Shown: positions 1 through 10,476 of the stretch, piece after piece | How positions within the stretch are numbered: the stretch's first letter is position 1 | Layout: every line of letters begins with the position of its first letter | Assembly (NCBI GenBank): GCA_902809825.1 | Contig: LR778114.1 | Coordinates: forward strand, 2,356,001-2,420,000 | Reading direction: 5' to 3' | DNA from: Candidatus Hydrogenisulfobacillus filiaventi | GTDB lineage: Bacteria; Bacillota; Sulfobacillia; Sulfobacillales; R501 | Length of the DNA stretch: 64,000 bases | Notes under the pieces: model-generated | Database searches by the model: none | Told to the model about the DNA's origin: nothing | What the model saw: only the letters and a program-made list of their open reading frames with translations | Program-made: the position numbers and the translations under genes

Positions 1-681
1 CTCGGCGTGCCGCAGGACCGTCTCCTGGACTGCCGCCGGGTCCACATCGCCGATCACCAGCAGGCGCATGTTGCTGGGATGATAGAAGGTGCGGTGACAG
101 CGGTAGAGGTCGTCGGGAGTGATGGCCCGGATGGATTCCACCGTACCGGCGATGTCGATGCGCACCGGATGTTCGCGATAGAGGGCATGCATGAGGTTGG
201 AGTGCAGGCGATCCCCCGGCATGTCCCAATACATCCGGATCTCCTGCTCAATGATGCCCTTCTCCTTCTCCACATTGGCAGGAGTGAAATAGGGCCGCGT
301 CAGCTGGCGCAATAGCACCTCCAGATTCTCGAACACATGTGCCGTGGTCGAGAACAGGTAGGTGGTGGTGGTGTAGTCGGTATAGGCGTTGGCGGACGCC
401 CCCAGCCGGGCGTAGTCGTCGAAAAAGTCCCCGCCGCCTTCCTTTTCGAACATCTTGTGCTCCAGGAAATGGGCAATGCCGTCGGTCACCGTCACCGTCT
501 CCCCGCTGGCCGGATCCACAAAGCGGTTGTCGATGGATCCGTAGTGGGTGGCATAGGTGGCATAGGTCTTGCGGTAGCCCGGACGCGGGACCACCGCCAC
601 CTGCAGCCCGGCCGCGGTCCCGAAGGTGTGGACCCGCTCCCCGATCGCCGGCAGTTCCCGGGTTTCCATCGCCGTCGCCAT
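1..681 (-). CDS. M16 zinc peptidase (YmfH-like), C-terminus cut by window edge
   Basis: Predicted processing metallopeptidase of the pitrilysin/M16 family, B. subtilis YmfH type. The inverted zinc motif HFLEH is at residues 71-75, followed by a Lys-rich helix reading EKEKGIIEQEI, which supplies the third family ligand (Glu). The start is ATG at 681, sharing its A with the TGA of the upstream M16 gene (TGATG), so the two are translationally coupled. The reading frame runs off the left edge, so the C-terminal half is not visible. The pair corresponds to catalytic and non-catalytic M16 partners. The substrate cannot be read from the sequence. Confidence 0.9.
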   Translation of the reverse strand, partial: MATAMETRELPAIGERVHTFGTAAGLQVAVVPRPGYRKTYATYATHYGSIDNRFVDPASGETVTVTDGIAHFLEHKMFEKEGGGDFFDDYARLGASANAYTDYTTTTYLFSTTAHVFENLEVLLRQLTRPYFTPANVEKEKGIIEQEIRMYWDMPGDRLHSNLMHALYREHPVRIDIAGTVESIRAITPDDLYRCHRTFYHPSNMRLLVIGDVDPAAVQETVLRHAE

Positions 682-1976
682 CAGGCCTTCCCCTCCTCCG
701 CACCCGCCGGCCCGCCCGAAGGCCGGGTCAGGAAGTAGCCGGCATCGAACACCACCTGCCGGGCGGCGTCGACGATGGCGGCCCGGTCCACTGCCTGGAG
801 CGCATGCGCCAGGTCCTCCCCCACCGGTCCCCCGCCTGCGAACCACCGCTCCAGCTGCCGGCCGATGATCTGCCCCGGCACGTCCTCCTCGGACCGGATC
901 TCATTCAGGTAGGCATCCACCGTCAGCCGCTGCTCCTCTTCCGTGAACCGCCCCTCCCCCATGGCCTCCACCTGCTCCGCGATGATGCGGCGGGCGGCAT
1001 CCCGGTTGCCGGTCTCGATGCCAGCTCCGATGAGCCCCATTCCGAGCACGGGATCCAGACGGGCATAGGCATAGTACGCCAGGCTGGCCCGTTCGCGGAC
1101 GTTGATGAACAGCTTGGAATGCGGGAAGGCCCCGAGGATGCCGGTGTAGAGCAAAAGGGCCGGGTACCCGGGATGGGCCAGGTTGCGTCCGCAGGCATAG
1201 GCCAGGTTGAGCTTGCCCTGGTTGACGTCCGCGGTCTCCTCCACCCAACGTCCGTGCAGCCGCGGCGTATAAGGTGCCTGCGGCGCCACCGGGTTGCGGG
1301 GCCCGCGGCCGCCCAGCCGGTCCAACGCGGCCTCCACGCGCCCGGGCTCGACGTCCCCCACCACCGCCACCAGCACCGCCGCCTGTTCCGCCGTCGTGCG
1401 GTAGAACGCCCATAGCCGCTCCGGGGTGATGCCGGGCAGGTCCTCCGCCCGTCCCAGCTTGCGCAAGCCGAAGGGGCGGCCGTCCGCTACCGTTTCCACC
1501 AGGCGCTGCAGGGCATATTGGCCCTTGTCGTTGATGAGGGCCTGGATGCGCCGGCCCAGCAGCGCCTTCTCCTGCTCCACCACCGCCGGATCGAAGTGCC
1601 CGTCCGGGGCGTAGGGGCGGTGCAGCACCTCCTCCAGGAACTCCAGGGCCGCCCCCAGGGTGTCCGGACGACCGGGCAGATACTGGCCGTCCACCACCTC
1701 CAGGCTGAAGGAGAGGAGCTGGTAGCCGCCCACCTTGCCGACATCGGCACGGAAATTAGCGCCATACAGGGACTCCAAGTGGGCATACAGGCTGGTGCTG
1801 TCAGGCCAGCGGGCGGTAGCCCGCCGCAGCACCTGGGGCAGCAGGGCCCCCAGGGCAGCGGTGTCGGCCGTAAGCGGCACCACCCACACCGCCTGCACGG
1901 TTACCGTCTTGAACTTCCGGGTGGGAAAGGCCAACCAGCCCCGTCCCTCCCGCATTTCCCCGGCGAATGCGGTCAT
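681..1976 (-). CDS. M16 peptidase-like protein, non-catalytic partner (YmfF-like)
   Basis: A 431-residue protein with the M16 fold. It carries typical family stretches such as SLYAHLESLYGANF near residues 60-75 and a C-terminal substrate-clamp region. No HxxEH zinc motif is present, as in YmfF-type partners of active M16 subunits. It lies directly upstream of, and overlaps, the HFLEH-containing gene, which fits a heterodimeric two-gene peptidase. Family assignment is good. Lack of catalysis is inferred from the missing motif. Confidence 0.87.
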   Translation of the reverse strand: MTAFAGEMREGRGWLAFPTRKFKTVTVQAVWVVPLTADTAALGALLPQVLRRATARWPDSTSLYAHLESLYGANFRADVGKVGGYQLLSFSLEVVDGQYLPGRPDTLGAALEFLEEVLHRPYAPDGHFDPAVVEQEKALLGRRIQALINDKGQYALQRLVETVADGRPFGLRKLGRAEDLPGITPERLWAFYRTTAEQAAVLVAVVGDVEPGRVEAALDRLGGRGPRNPVAPQAPYTPRLHGRWVEETADVNQGKLNLAYACGRNLAHPGYPALLLYTGILGAFPHSKLFINVRERASLAYYAYARLDPVLGMGLIGAGIETGNRDAARRIIAEQVEAMGEGRFTEEEQRLTVDAYLNEIRSEEDVPGQIIGRQLERWFAGGGPVGEDLAHALQAVDRAAIVDAARQVVFDAGYFLTRPSGGPAGAEEGKA

Positions 1977-2095
1977 GCCGCGCTCCCTTCCCCCGGCCCG
2001 CGCCCTTTCCCGGACGCGGGGGGTCGTCGTCCTTGCGCGTACGGCACGTATTCTAGCATGGCCGCGGGATGGCGTCCCATGCCCGGGGAAAGGCC

Positions 2096-2935
2096 TCAGC
2101 GGGGTTCGAGACTGACGGCGAGGTCGGCCGGCGGGGCATGATACATCACACTGGTCACCAGGGCATCCACGCCTGTGGCCGCGTAAGCGCCGGCGTTGGC
2201 GGCTCGGATTCCCCCGGCTGCAAACAGCCGCAAACCAGGATCCCGTTTCCGCAGCTCGGGCACCAGGGTCCGCAGTACCTCCGGCGGCAGCTTGTCGAAC
2301 TGGATGCCGTCCACCCCCCGCCCGGCCAGGTAACGGGCCGCCTCCGGGTCTTCCACCTCCACCAGCAGCCGCTGACCGGGCACCTGCCGGCGGAGAGCGG
2401 GCAGGCGGGCGACGAGCCCCTCCAGTCCGCCGATGAAGGCCAGATGCTGCGGGAACACCAGCACCGTTTCCGACAGGTGCAGGCGGTGCGGCCGGCCGCC
2501 CCCGGCCTGCACGGCCGCCCAGGCCAGCTTGCGCCCGCCGGGAAACGCCTTGCGGGTGGCTACGACCGCCACCTCCGGACGCACGGCCTGCGCGGCCTCC
2601 ACCAGCTGGCGGGTGGCCCCGGCAATACCGGCGGCATATTCCAGGACGATGCCCGCCGCCCGCCAGCCCGCGTGTAGAGCGGCGGCCGTCCCTTCCGCCG
2701 CCAGCAGCACCTGGCCGGGATCCAGCCGGGCCCCTTCCGCCGCGTGCGCCGTCACCCGGGCCCCCAGCCGTTCCAGCAGGCCGCCCGCGACGCCCACCGC
2801 CGCCACCAGCGGGATGCGGGCCCGGTAGGTGATGCGGGCGGGGCCGTCCCCCACGCCCAGCAGATCGGTCGTCAAATCCGTGGCAGGGACATCCTCCGCC
2901 AACAGCGCATCCAGTTCAGTCCCGGTAAAGATCAT
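2096..2935 (-). CDS. modD: ModD-like quinolinate phosphoribosyltransferase homologue
   Basis: A 279-residue protein of the nicotinate-nucleotide pyrophosphorylase fold, ModD subgroup. It begins with the ModD-type N-terminus MIFTGTELDALLAEDVP and carries VVATRKAFPGGRKLAW where NadC enzymes have DTRKTTPGLR. The true nadC is elsewhere in this window (22.5 kb), so this paralogue is unlikely to serve NAD synthesis. ModD proteins are linked to molybdenum use but their reaction is not settled, and no molybdate transporter genes lie beside it. It is a monocistronic minus-strand gene with an ATG start. Confidence 0.82.
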   Translation of the reverse strand: MIFTGTELDALLAEDVPATDLTTDLLGVGDGPARITYRARIPLVAAVGVAGGLLERLGARVTAHAAEGARLDPGQVLLAAEGTAAALHAGWRAAGIVLEYAAGIAGATRQLVEAAQAVRPEVAVVATRKAFPGGRKLAWAAVQAGGGRPHRLHLSETVLVFPQHLAFIGGLEGLVARLPALRRQVPGQRLLVEVEDPEAARYLAGRGVDGIQFDKLPPEVLRTLVPELRKRDPGLRLFAAGGIRAANAGAYAATGVDALVTSVMYHAPPADLAVSLEPR

Positions 2936-3109
2936 GCCGCCCTCACCCCCAGGTCCGGATGCTTACGGGATTGCGGCCAGCATACCTGACCCGATCCGGC
3001 CCGGTCAAGCCGGGCGCCGGCTGTCATGCGGGCGTGACCCGCCCGCCATGCCCGTGTCACCGTGCCGGGGTTAGACTGGACACAGCAGAGGAAAGGGGGC
3101 GGCAGCGGA

Positions 3110-3370
3110 ATGCCCGGATGGATGGGATGGATGTGGGGGATGATGGGCGTTTTCTGGCTCCTGTTCCTGGGCGGGGTGGGCGGGGCGCTCTGGTGGTGGT
3201 TCCGGGACAGCCGCCCGCCTCGCCCGGGCCCGCCGGCGGACGATCCGCTGGCCATCCTGCAGATCCGCCTAGCCCGGGGGGAGATCACGCCGGAGGAATA
3301 CGAAACCGTGCGCCGGCTGCTGCTACGCGACCATCCCGGCCGCGGCGGCCGTCCGCCCGCCGGATCCTAG
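3110..3370 (+). CDS. Small SHOCT-domain membrane protein
   Basis: An 86-residue protein. A Met/Trp/Gly-rich N-terminus (MPGWMGWMWGMMGVFWLLF) forms one membrane helix through about residue 28. A short cytoplasmic linker follows, then a SHOCT domain (DPLAILQIRLARGEITPEEY) near residues 47-75. ATG 3110 was chosen because a GAAAGGGGGC ribosome site lies just upstream; an in-frame GTG at 3062 has none. Its stop overlaps that of the convergent histidine kinase gene. SHOCT domains are oligomerisation modules and the role here is unknown. Confidence 0.75.
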   Translation: MPGWMGWMWGMMGVFWLLFLGGVGGALWWWFRDSRPPRPGPPADDPLAILQIRLARGEITPEEYETVRRLLLRDHPGRGGRPPAGS

Positions 3371-4374
3371 GCCGGCAGCCGCCAGCTGACCCGGGCCCCG
3401 CCCGGCTTGCCGGTGCCGACGGTAAGGCTGCCGCCGTGAGCCGTCACCAGCGCCGCCGCCACCGCCAGGCCCAGACCGGCACCCGGGGAGCGGGGATCGC
3501 GCAGGAAGGGTTCGGTGACCCGGTCCCGAAGATCCGGGGGGATTCCCGGCCCGCTGTCCTCCACTGCCCAGGCCACGCCGTCCCCGTCCGGGGCCAGCGT
3601 CAGCCGGATCACCCCGCCGGCGGGGGTGTGCCGGAGGGCATTATCGAACACGTTGGTCAGCACCTGCTCCAGGCGGTCCCGATCGGCCGACACCGTCACC
3701 GGCGCCAGCTCCGTCTCCACCCGGACCTGACGGGTCTCCAGCAAAGGCTGGAAGCGCAGCAGCAGTTCCTCCACCTGCGCCCGGGCATCGTAGGGGGCCG
3801 GATGCAGGGGCAACTGCCCGTTGCGGGCGGATTCTATCAGCAGCAGCTGGTCCACCAGCCGCCCCAGGCGGCGGACCTCCCGGTCCAGGGCCGCCAGGCG
3901 GGCGGCGTCCGGCTGTAGCACCCCGCTGCGGATGGCCTCCAGGTTACCGGCCAGGACGGTGAGCGGGGTCTTCAGCTCATGGGCCAGGCTGGCCAGGAAG
4001 CGGTCCCGCTGCCGGCTGCTCAACGCCAGGCGTGCGGCCATGCGGTTGAGGGCATAGGCCAGCTCCCCCCATTCCCCCGCTTCCGGGACGGGGAGGGGCT
4101 CCCAATGCTCCCCCTCCGCCGCGTCGATCCATTGCAGGATGCGGGGCAGGTCGGCTGCCAGGGTGCGGCCCATGGCCCGCGCCCCCCACCATACCGGACC
4201 GGCCGCCAGCAGCAGGACCACGCTACCCGCGCCCACAGCCGCCTGCCACACGGGACGGCCCGCGGCAGCCAGCAGGGTGGTGCCCGCCGCCATGAACGCC
4301 ACGGCCCCCGCCAGCGCCACCACCGCTAACAGCCAGATGCCTACGGCGATACGGGTGGACCAGCTCCGGCGCAC
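3367..4374 (-). CDS. Sensor histidine kinase
   Basis: A 335-residue two-component kinase. Two membrane helices (about residues 9-33 and 43-66) are joined by a loop of only about ten residues, so this looks like an intramembrane-sensing kinase without an external sensor domain. A HAMP-like linker is followed by the dimerisation box LAHELKTPLTV with phospho-acceptor His132. The ATPase domain has an N box (FDNALRHTP), a G1 box (DSGPGIP) and a G2 box (GAGLGLAVAAAL). It overlaps the upstream response regulator gene by 34 bases. Its signal is unknown. Confidence 0.93.
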   Translation of the reverse strand: MRRSWSTRIAVGIWLLAVVALAGAVAFMAAGTTLLAAAGRPVWQAAVGAGSVVLLLAAGPVWWGARAMGRTLAADLPRILQWIDAAEGEHWEPLPVPEAGEWGELAYALNRMAARLALSSRQRDRFLASLAHELKTPLTVLAGNLEAIRSGVLQPDAARLAALDREVRRLGRLVDQLLLIESARNGQLPLHPAPYDARAQVEELLLRFQPLLETRQVRVETELAPVTVSADRDRLEQVLTNVFDNALRHTPAGGVIRLTLAPDGDGVAWAVEDSGPGIPPDLRDRVTEPFLRDPRSPGAGLGLAVAAALVTAHGGSLTVGTGKPGGARVSWRLPA

Positions 4375-5054
4375 CAGCGGTACCCCACCCCCCGGACCGT
4401 TTCGATGTAGCGGCAGGCCTCGGCGTGATCCCCCAGCTTGCGGCGCAGGCGCACCACGGCGGTATCGACCGCCCGGTCAAAGGCCTCGCCGGCGTCTCCC
4501 CAGATGCGGTCAAGCAGCTCCTCGCGGGTCCAGACCCGGCCGGGGTGGGCGGCCAGGGTCCAAAGCAGGTCAAACTCCAGGGTGCTCAGAGCCAGGGCCC
4601 GCCCTCCCTGCCATACCTGACGGGCACTGCGGTCCAGCAGCAGGTCGGCACTGCCCAAGCGTTCCCCGGCGGCGGCCGGCGCCGCCCGCCGGTACACCGC
4701 CCCCAGGCGCGCCATCAGTTCCCCGGGGCTGAAGGGCTTTACGACGTAGTCGTCGGCACCCTCGGACAACGCGCGGATGACGTCCGCCTCGCGGTCGTTG
4801 ACCGTCAACAGCACCACCGGCGCGTCGGTGCGCGCCTTGAGCGCCATCAGGGCGGCGATGCCATCCGAGGCGTCGGGCAGGTTCCAGTCCAGCACCACCA
4901 CCGCCGGCTGCTCCCCCGCCCCCAGGCGGGCCATGGCGGGCCCGAGGGCCCCGAACCCCGCTACCCGCCACCCGGTCATGGCCCCGTAAGCGGCCACCAG
5001 GTCGACGACGCCCGGGTCGTCATCAATCACCCACAGGAGGGGCGGCGCGGCCAT
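4341..5054 (-). CDS. OmpR/PhoB-family response regulator
   Basis: A 237-residue regulator. The receiver domain (about residues 5-120) has the acidic pocket DDD at 11-13, phospho-acceptor Asp56 in VVVLDWNLPD and the conserved Lys in VVKPFSPGEL. A winged-helix DNA-binding domain follows (about 138-232), with FDLLWTLAAHPGRVWTREEL and the wing RGVGYRW. The start codon lies only 4 bases after the ftsH stop, so ftsH, this regulator and its kinase are probably one transcript. Confidence 0.94.
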   Translation of the reverse strand: MAAPPLLWVIDDDPGVVDLVAAYGAMTGWRVAGFGALGPAMARLGAGEQPAVVVLDWNLPDASDGIAALMALKARTDAPVVLLTVNDREADVIRALSEGADDYVVKPFSPGELMARLGAVYRRAAPAAAGERLGSADLLLDRSARQVWQGGRALALSTLEFDLLWTLAAHPGRVWTREELLDRIWGDAGEAFDRAVDTAVVRLRRKLGDHAEACRYIETVRGVGYRWCAGAGPPVSP

Positions 5055-5058
5055 GGCC

Positions 5059-6870
<1,812 letters not shown>

Positions 6871-6896
6871 GCGGGTTCTCCCCTTCCCCACTCCGG

Positions 6897-6935
6897 CCCC
6901 TGCCGGGACCGATGGTACCTCTACTGTAGGTTATA
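6897..6935 (-). promoter_or_regulatory. Possible sigma-A promoter for ftsH operon
   Basis: On the minus strand TACAGT lies 17 bases downstream of TTTCCC, and a second hexamer-like TATAAC overlaps the spacer. The -10 matches are fair but the -35 is weak. It occupies the 75-base gap upstream of ftsH, where a promoter is expected if ftsH is not read from the upstream gene. Boundaries are approximate. Confidence 0.3.
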
Positions 6936-6966
6936 CCATAGGGCAGGGAAAGGCCGGATCCCGCCC

Positions 6967-8652
6967 TCACGGGCCGGCCAGCAGCAATGCCCGGCCCAGC
7001 CGGGCCAGGGCCTGCCGGCGCCGCCGGTAATAACTGGCCCGGGACCAGTGCAGGGTGCGGGCCAGTTCCCGGTGCGGGCCCAGGCCTTCCAGGTCATACG
7101 CCAGCAGCATGCGGTGCCCCTCGGGGTCGGCGTCCCAGTCGGGGGCGGTCCAGGTATCCCGCACCCAGGCCCGTACCAGGGCCGGTGGCGCCACCCCGGC
7201 CAGCATCCGCCCCAGCTCCGCCCCGTCCGCCGCCGGGTCCCGCAGCCAGGCCAGGGCCTGCCGCCCCAGCTCCGCCCACGCCCCTTCCTCCCGGTCCGGC
7301 GCCGGGACCGGCGCCAGCGCCCGCAGCCAGGCCAGGCGTCGGGGCCCGCTGAGGTCGATGGCCCAGCCCCGCCGTTCAGGCCGGAACCCCAGCCGTCCCC
7401 AGACTGCCTGCAGCGGATCCCCCTCCTCAGGGCCGGCCGGGCTCCACACGCCCTCCCGGTCCAGCCAGGCCCGAGCCAGGGTCAGGCCAAGGTGCCAGAG
7501 CAGAGCCGGTTCCGGGCGGGCCAATACCCAGGCCCGCACGGTAAAGGTCCGGCCGCGGCCGCCGCCAGCTGCCCACGCGGCCACCGCCCCCGGCGCCTCC
7601 CGCAGCACCCAGAGGTGCCGGGGACAGCGCCGGACCAGGAGTCCTTCCAACCCCGGCTGCCAGCCGGGTGCCAGCCAGGCCAGCCCCTCCCCGCCGGGGA
7701 CGGAAAGGGGACCGCCCCGCCCGGCCCGCAACCCCGCGGGACCGCCAAAAGCCGCCTCGGCCGCAGCCAGCGCCAGGCACCAACGCGCCACGGAAGCGGC
7801 CGGCCCCTCCTCCAGCTGGGCCAGGCAGAAGGCCAAGGCCCGGCGGCGCAACCGCTCCAAGGTCCAGGGCCGGACGCGGAAGGCGTAGGGCAGCACTTGG
7901 CGCCGGAAGCCGGCCCGGAGCCCCACCGCCCCGGCACCATACCGCTGGACCACCGGCAGCGCCTCCAGCTCCCGCCAGGCCTCGGCAGCCGTCCGGCTGC
8001 CGATCAACCCCGCCAGGCCGGGCCCATCCACCGCCGGCAGCCACAACAGGGCTGCTAGCGCCTGGTCCAGGGGATCGCGACCGCCCGGCCGCCAGGCCAG
8101 ACGACGGGAACCGGGGTGCAACAGGTGCTCCACCAGGAATCCGATGCGCATGGCCGGGTCCACCCGCCCCAACCGCGGATGCCGGGGAACCGCCACCCGC
8201 CGCCAATGGGTCGCGGCCGCCGCCAGACGCTCCAGGGCCTGGGGATGTCCGCCCGTCAGCGCCCACCATTCCGGGGCGGGGCCGGTCCCCTCCGGCTTGC
8301 CCCAGGCGGCCAGCCAGGCGGCCACCGCGGCGGTTTCCGGTAGGGGCAGGCCGAAGGCCGGGGGCGGTCCCGCGGCCGGCCAGCCCGGGTCCCGCAACCG
8401 GAGACGGGCCGGGGGTTCCGCCCCCCAGAGCAGGCGGACCGGGGCCCCGGGTCCCGCCGGTACCAGATACCGAGATGGGCGCGCCTCCTGCTCCAGTCCG
8501 CCGTGGACGGCCATCCCGTGCGGCGGTCCCTGCACCTCCGCCGCCAGCCGCCCGGCTACACCCGGTTCCCCCCACAGATAAGCAACCCCCTCCCGGGCCA
8601 GGGCCGCCTCTAAGGCGGCCCGCAAGGCGCCTGCCGCCTCCGACTGCTGCAT
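6967..8652 (-). CDS. Large STAND-like regulator with degenerate nucleotide site and C-terminal HTH
   Basis: A 561-residue protein. The N-terminus has LWGEPGVAGRLA where STAND/AAA ATPases carry GPPGVGKT, so the Lys and Thr of the P-loop are missing. Around residue 150 the stretch WALTGGHPQALERL resembles the TGGHP motif of such ATPases. The last 50 residues (ELARTLHWSRASYYRRRRQA) form a helix-turn-helix with a following basic helix. ATG 8652 was chosen because GGAGGGG lies upstream; the open frame runs further 5' but enters the promoter region of a divergent gene. No specific family is recognised. Transcription control is inferred from the HTH only. Confidence 0.62.
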   Translation of the reverse strand: MQQSEAAGALRAALEAALAREGVAYLWGEPGVAGRLAAEVQGPPHGMAVHGGLEQEARPSRYLVPAGPGAPVRLLWGAEPPARLRLRDPGWPAAGPPPAFGLPLPETAAVAAWLAAWGKPEGTGPAPEWWALTGGHPQALERLAAAATHWRRVAVPRHPRLGRVDPAMRIGFLVEHLLHPGSRRLAWRPGGRDPLDQALAALLWLPAVDGPGLAGLIGSRTAAEAWRELEALPVVQRYGAGAVGLRAGFRRQVLPYAFRVRPWTLERLRRRALAFCLAQLEEGPAASVARWCLALAAAEAAFGGPAGLRAGRGGPLSVPGGEGLAWLAPGWQPGLEGLLVRRCPRHLWVLREAPGAVAAWAAGGGRGRTFTVRAWVLARPEPALLWHLGLTLARAWLDREGVWSPAGPEEGDPLQAVWGRLGFRPERRGWAIDLSGPRRLAWLRALAPVPAPDREEGAWAELGRQALAWLRDPAADGAELGRMLAGVAPPALVRAWVRDTWTAPDWDADPEGHRMLLAYDLEGLGPHRELARTLHWSRASYYRRRRQALARLGRALLLAGP

Positions 8653-8851
8653 CACGCCGCCATCCCCTCCTCCGGTACACGCCCGCCCGGCCCCGGAGGA
8701 TCCCGCCCGGCTCCGGGGCCGGGCACTGTTCAGCATAGTCGGAAGGAGGCCGGCCGGCCCTCGCCCGATAGCAGGATGAGACCGCGGACGAGACTCCCAA
8801 GGCCGGCCGCGGGCGGGCAGGGCACATATGCCGCCAGTGGAGGTGATTACC

Positions 8852-9231
8852 ATGGGGGCCCCGGTCATTCCCAGCCGGACCTACCAGGAGTCCCTGACCG
8901 ATATCCTGGATTCCATCGCCCTGAAGAGGCGTCCCTGGCCACCTTCCTCAATGCGGAACGGGAAAAGATTCAGGCGGTTGCCAATCAAAGCGGGATGAGC
9001 CCCGCCCAGCTGGTGCAGTTCCAGGAAAGCGTCACCCACGTCCTGCAGACGGGTATCAAGTGGCAGATGCTGCTGCAGTTCAAACTGGAGGCGGTAGCCC
9101 GCCTGGCCGCCCAGTCCCCACCCTCCGGCAGCGGAAGCTCCTCCGGCAGTTCCGGCGGCGGCGCCGGCAGGTCCTCCGGCTCCCCCGGGACCGGGACGGC
9201 CGGCATCGTCGGCAGCCCCTTCCTCCGCTAA
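8852..9231 (+). pseudogene. Small conserved Firmicute protein, split by a -1 frameshift
   Basis: A strong ribosome site (GGAGGTGAT) precedes ATG 8852, which opens MGAPVIPSRTYQESLTDILD and ends in SIALK near 8926. That frame then hits TGA at 8996-8998. One frame over, the sequence continues EEASLATFLNAEREKIQAVA up to the stop at 9231. Joined, this gives about 126 residues. It resembles small spore-former proteins with a SIAL.E..L..ILNAE.EKIQ core, followed by a Ser/Gly-rich tail. A single missing G (AAGGAGGCG read as AAGAGGCG) explains the break. It could be a mutation, a sequencing error or programmed slippage. Confidence 0.68.
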
Positions 9232-9237
9232 CAGCCA

Positions 9238-9266
9238 CAGGCCCGGCGGGATGACCGCCGGGCCTG
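9238..9266. terminator. GC-rich hairpin between convergent genes
   Basis: Perfect 12-base stem CAGGCCCGGCGG / CCGCCGGGCCTG with a five-base loop, placed 7 bases after the stop at 9231 and before the convergent gene end at 9287. No clear U-tract follows on either strand, so it may be a weak bidirectional terminator. Confidence 0.5.
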
Positions 9267-9286
9267 AATTGCTGCACCGGGTCGCT

Positions 9287-9505
9287 TTAGAGGGGCTTCT
9301 GCCCGCTCCGGAGGCGGAGGGGGGAGAGGACCCCTAGGGCCAGGAAGGTGCCTACCGCCAGCTCCCCCAGCCCTAACAGCAGCCCGCCGCCGTTGAAGGG
9401 CATCAACGCCAGGCTCAGGGTGCCGAATCCGACGATGCCGAGCACGCTGCCGAGCGTCATCCGCAGCAGGGCCACCACCCGTTCCAGCGACCAGGCGCTC
9501 CTCAT
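9287..9505 (-). CDS. Two-helix membrane protein at the end of the cytochrome b operon
   Basis: A 72-residue protein with two hydrophobic helices (about residues 16-34 and 40-62) separated by PFNGGG, and a basic C-terminus. Its ATG overlaps the stop of the cytochrome b C-terminal-like gene, so it is coupled to that operon. I do not recognise a family. Position and topology suggest an accessory or assembly subunit of the quinol oxidoreductase, which is inference. Confidence 0.62.
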   Translation of the reverse strand: MRSAWSLERVVALLRMTLGSVLGIVGFGTLSLALMPFNGGGLLLGLGELAVGTFLALGVLSPLRLRSGQKPL

Positions 9506-10473
9506 CGCGAACCCACCCCCTGCTTGGGCAGGGCGCCCTCATAGCGGTGGGCCCGGTAGTAGCCGGCCCAGATGAGCTTGTAGACGCCCAGGTAGCGCGG
9601 CAGCTTGTTGAGGCCCGGGATCCAGGGGATGAGGGCCAGCAGCAACCAGACCAGCATCCCGATACTGAGGGCGATGGCGTCGTTGGCCGGCGAGTTGGCC
9701 ACGAACGGCCACTGGTAAATCCAGGTCGGGATGGTCATCCACCACGGGCCGGGGTAGCCGGGCACCGCCGGGTGGATGATGCCCCACTGGGTCCCCTTCA
9801 TCTGCAGGGGCGCAGCCGCCTGATGCAGCGGGGTGCCCTGCAGGAACAGCAGGTAGTTCTGGTTGTTGAAGCGGGTCACCACGTTGGGGTTGCGGATGAG
9901 GGCGCCGGACATGAGTCCGCTCTGACCCAGCTTGAGGGTGGCGTTCATGAGGGTCTGCACCGGACCGTAGTTGCCGGGCGGCACCACCACCGTGCCGTTG
10001 ACGTAACGGGCCTTGGTCAGGGCCTTGGTGTAGTTGTCAGCCCACATCAGCTGGGTGGCGTGGCTGGCGTGCTCATACCGGGTCAGGGCCGGCTTGATGG
10101 CCGGGTCCAGCGACTCCGCCATGGCCAGCGGCTTCAGGATGAAGTCCTGAGCGGCGTTGATGGGGTGCCAAATGCCGGAAAGCTTCTGGAGCCCGGACTC
10201 CACATTGCCGGTGCCGTGGTTGTACGGCGGTCCGTAGTTGGCGATGCGGCCCTGGCCGTTCAGGTTGTTGACCGCCACCTGTTCAAAGGTGATGGGGTTG
10301 GCGGTGGCGTAGTCCTTGATGGTCAAGGGCTTCTTCTCCGGCACCCCGAAGAGGAGGGCCGCCACCAGCACCACCACCGACACAATGGCCAGGGTGGACA
10401 TCAGGTGCTTGACGAAGTCCTCGGGCACCAGCCGGTAGTCATGGACCATGTCGTCGTAACGTGCGGCCGCCAT
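9502..10473 (-). CDS. Divergent cytochrome b/b6 C-terminal-domain-like subunit with a large insertion
   Basis: A 323-residue protein, start ATG with AAGGAGGCG upstream. Helix 1 is near residues 25-46 and helix 2 near 265-285, with about 215 mostly hydrophilic residues between. Just before helix 2 is IPTWIYQWPF, at the place where subunit IV/QcrC proteins carry PEWY or PDWY. After helix 2, LIPWIPGLNKLPRY resembles the family VPF...N.P.RRP turn. There is no cysteine at all, so no haem c or Fe-S site. It follows the cytochrome b6 gene with a 3-base gap. Assignment rests on position, the helix-2 region and the altered motif. An unrelated membrane protein cannot be excluded. Confidence 0.6.
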   Translation of the reverse strand: MAAARYDDMVHDYRLVPEDFVKHLMSTLAIVSVVVLVAALLFGVPEKKPLTIKDYATANPITFEQVAVNNLNGQGRIANYGPPYNHGTGNVESGLQKLSGIWHPINAAQDFILKPLAMAESLDPAIKPALTRYEHASHATQLMWADNYTKALTKARYVNGTVVVPPGNYGPVQTLMNATLKLGQSGLMSGALIRNPNVVTRFNNQNYLLFLQGTPLHQAAAPLQMKGTQWGIIHPAVPGYPGPWWMTIPTWIYQWPFVANSPANDAIALSIGMLVWLLLALIPWIPGLNKLPRYLGVYKLIWAGYYRAHRYEGALPKQGVGSR

Positions 10474-10476
10474 CGG

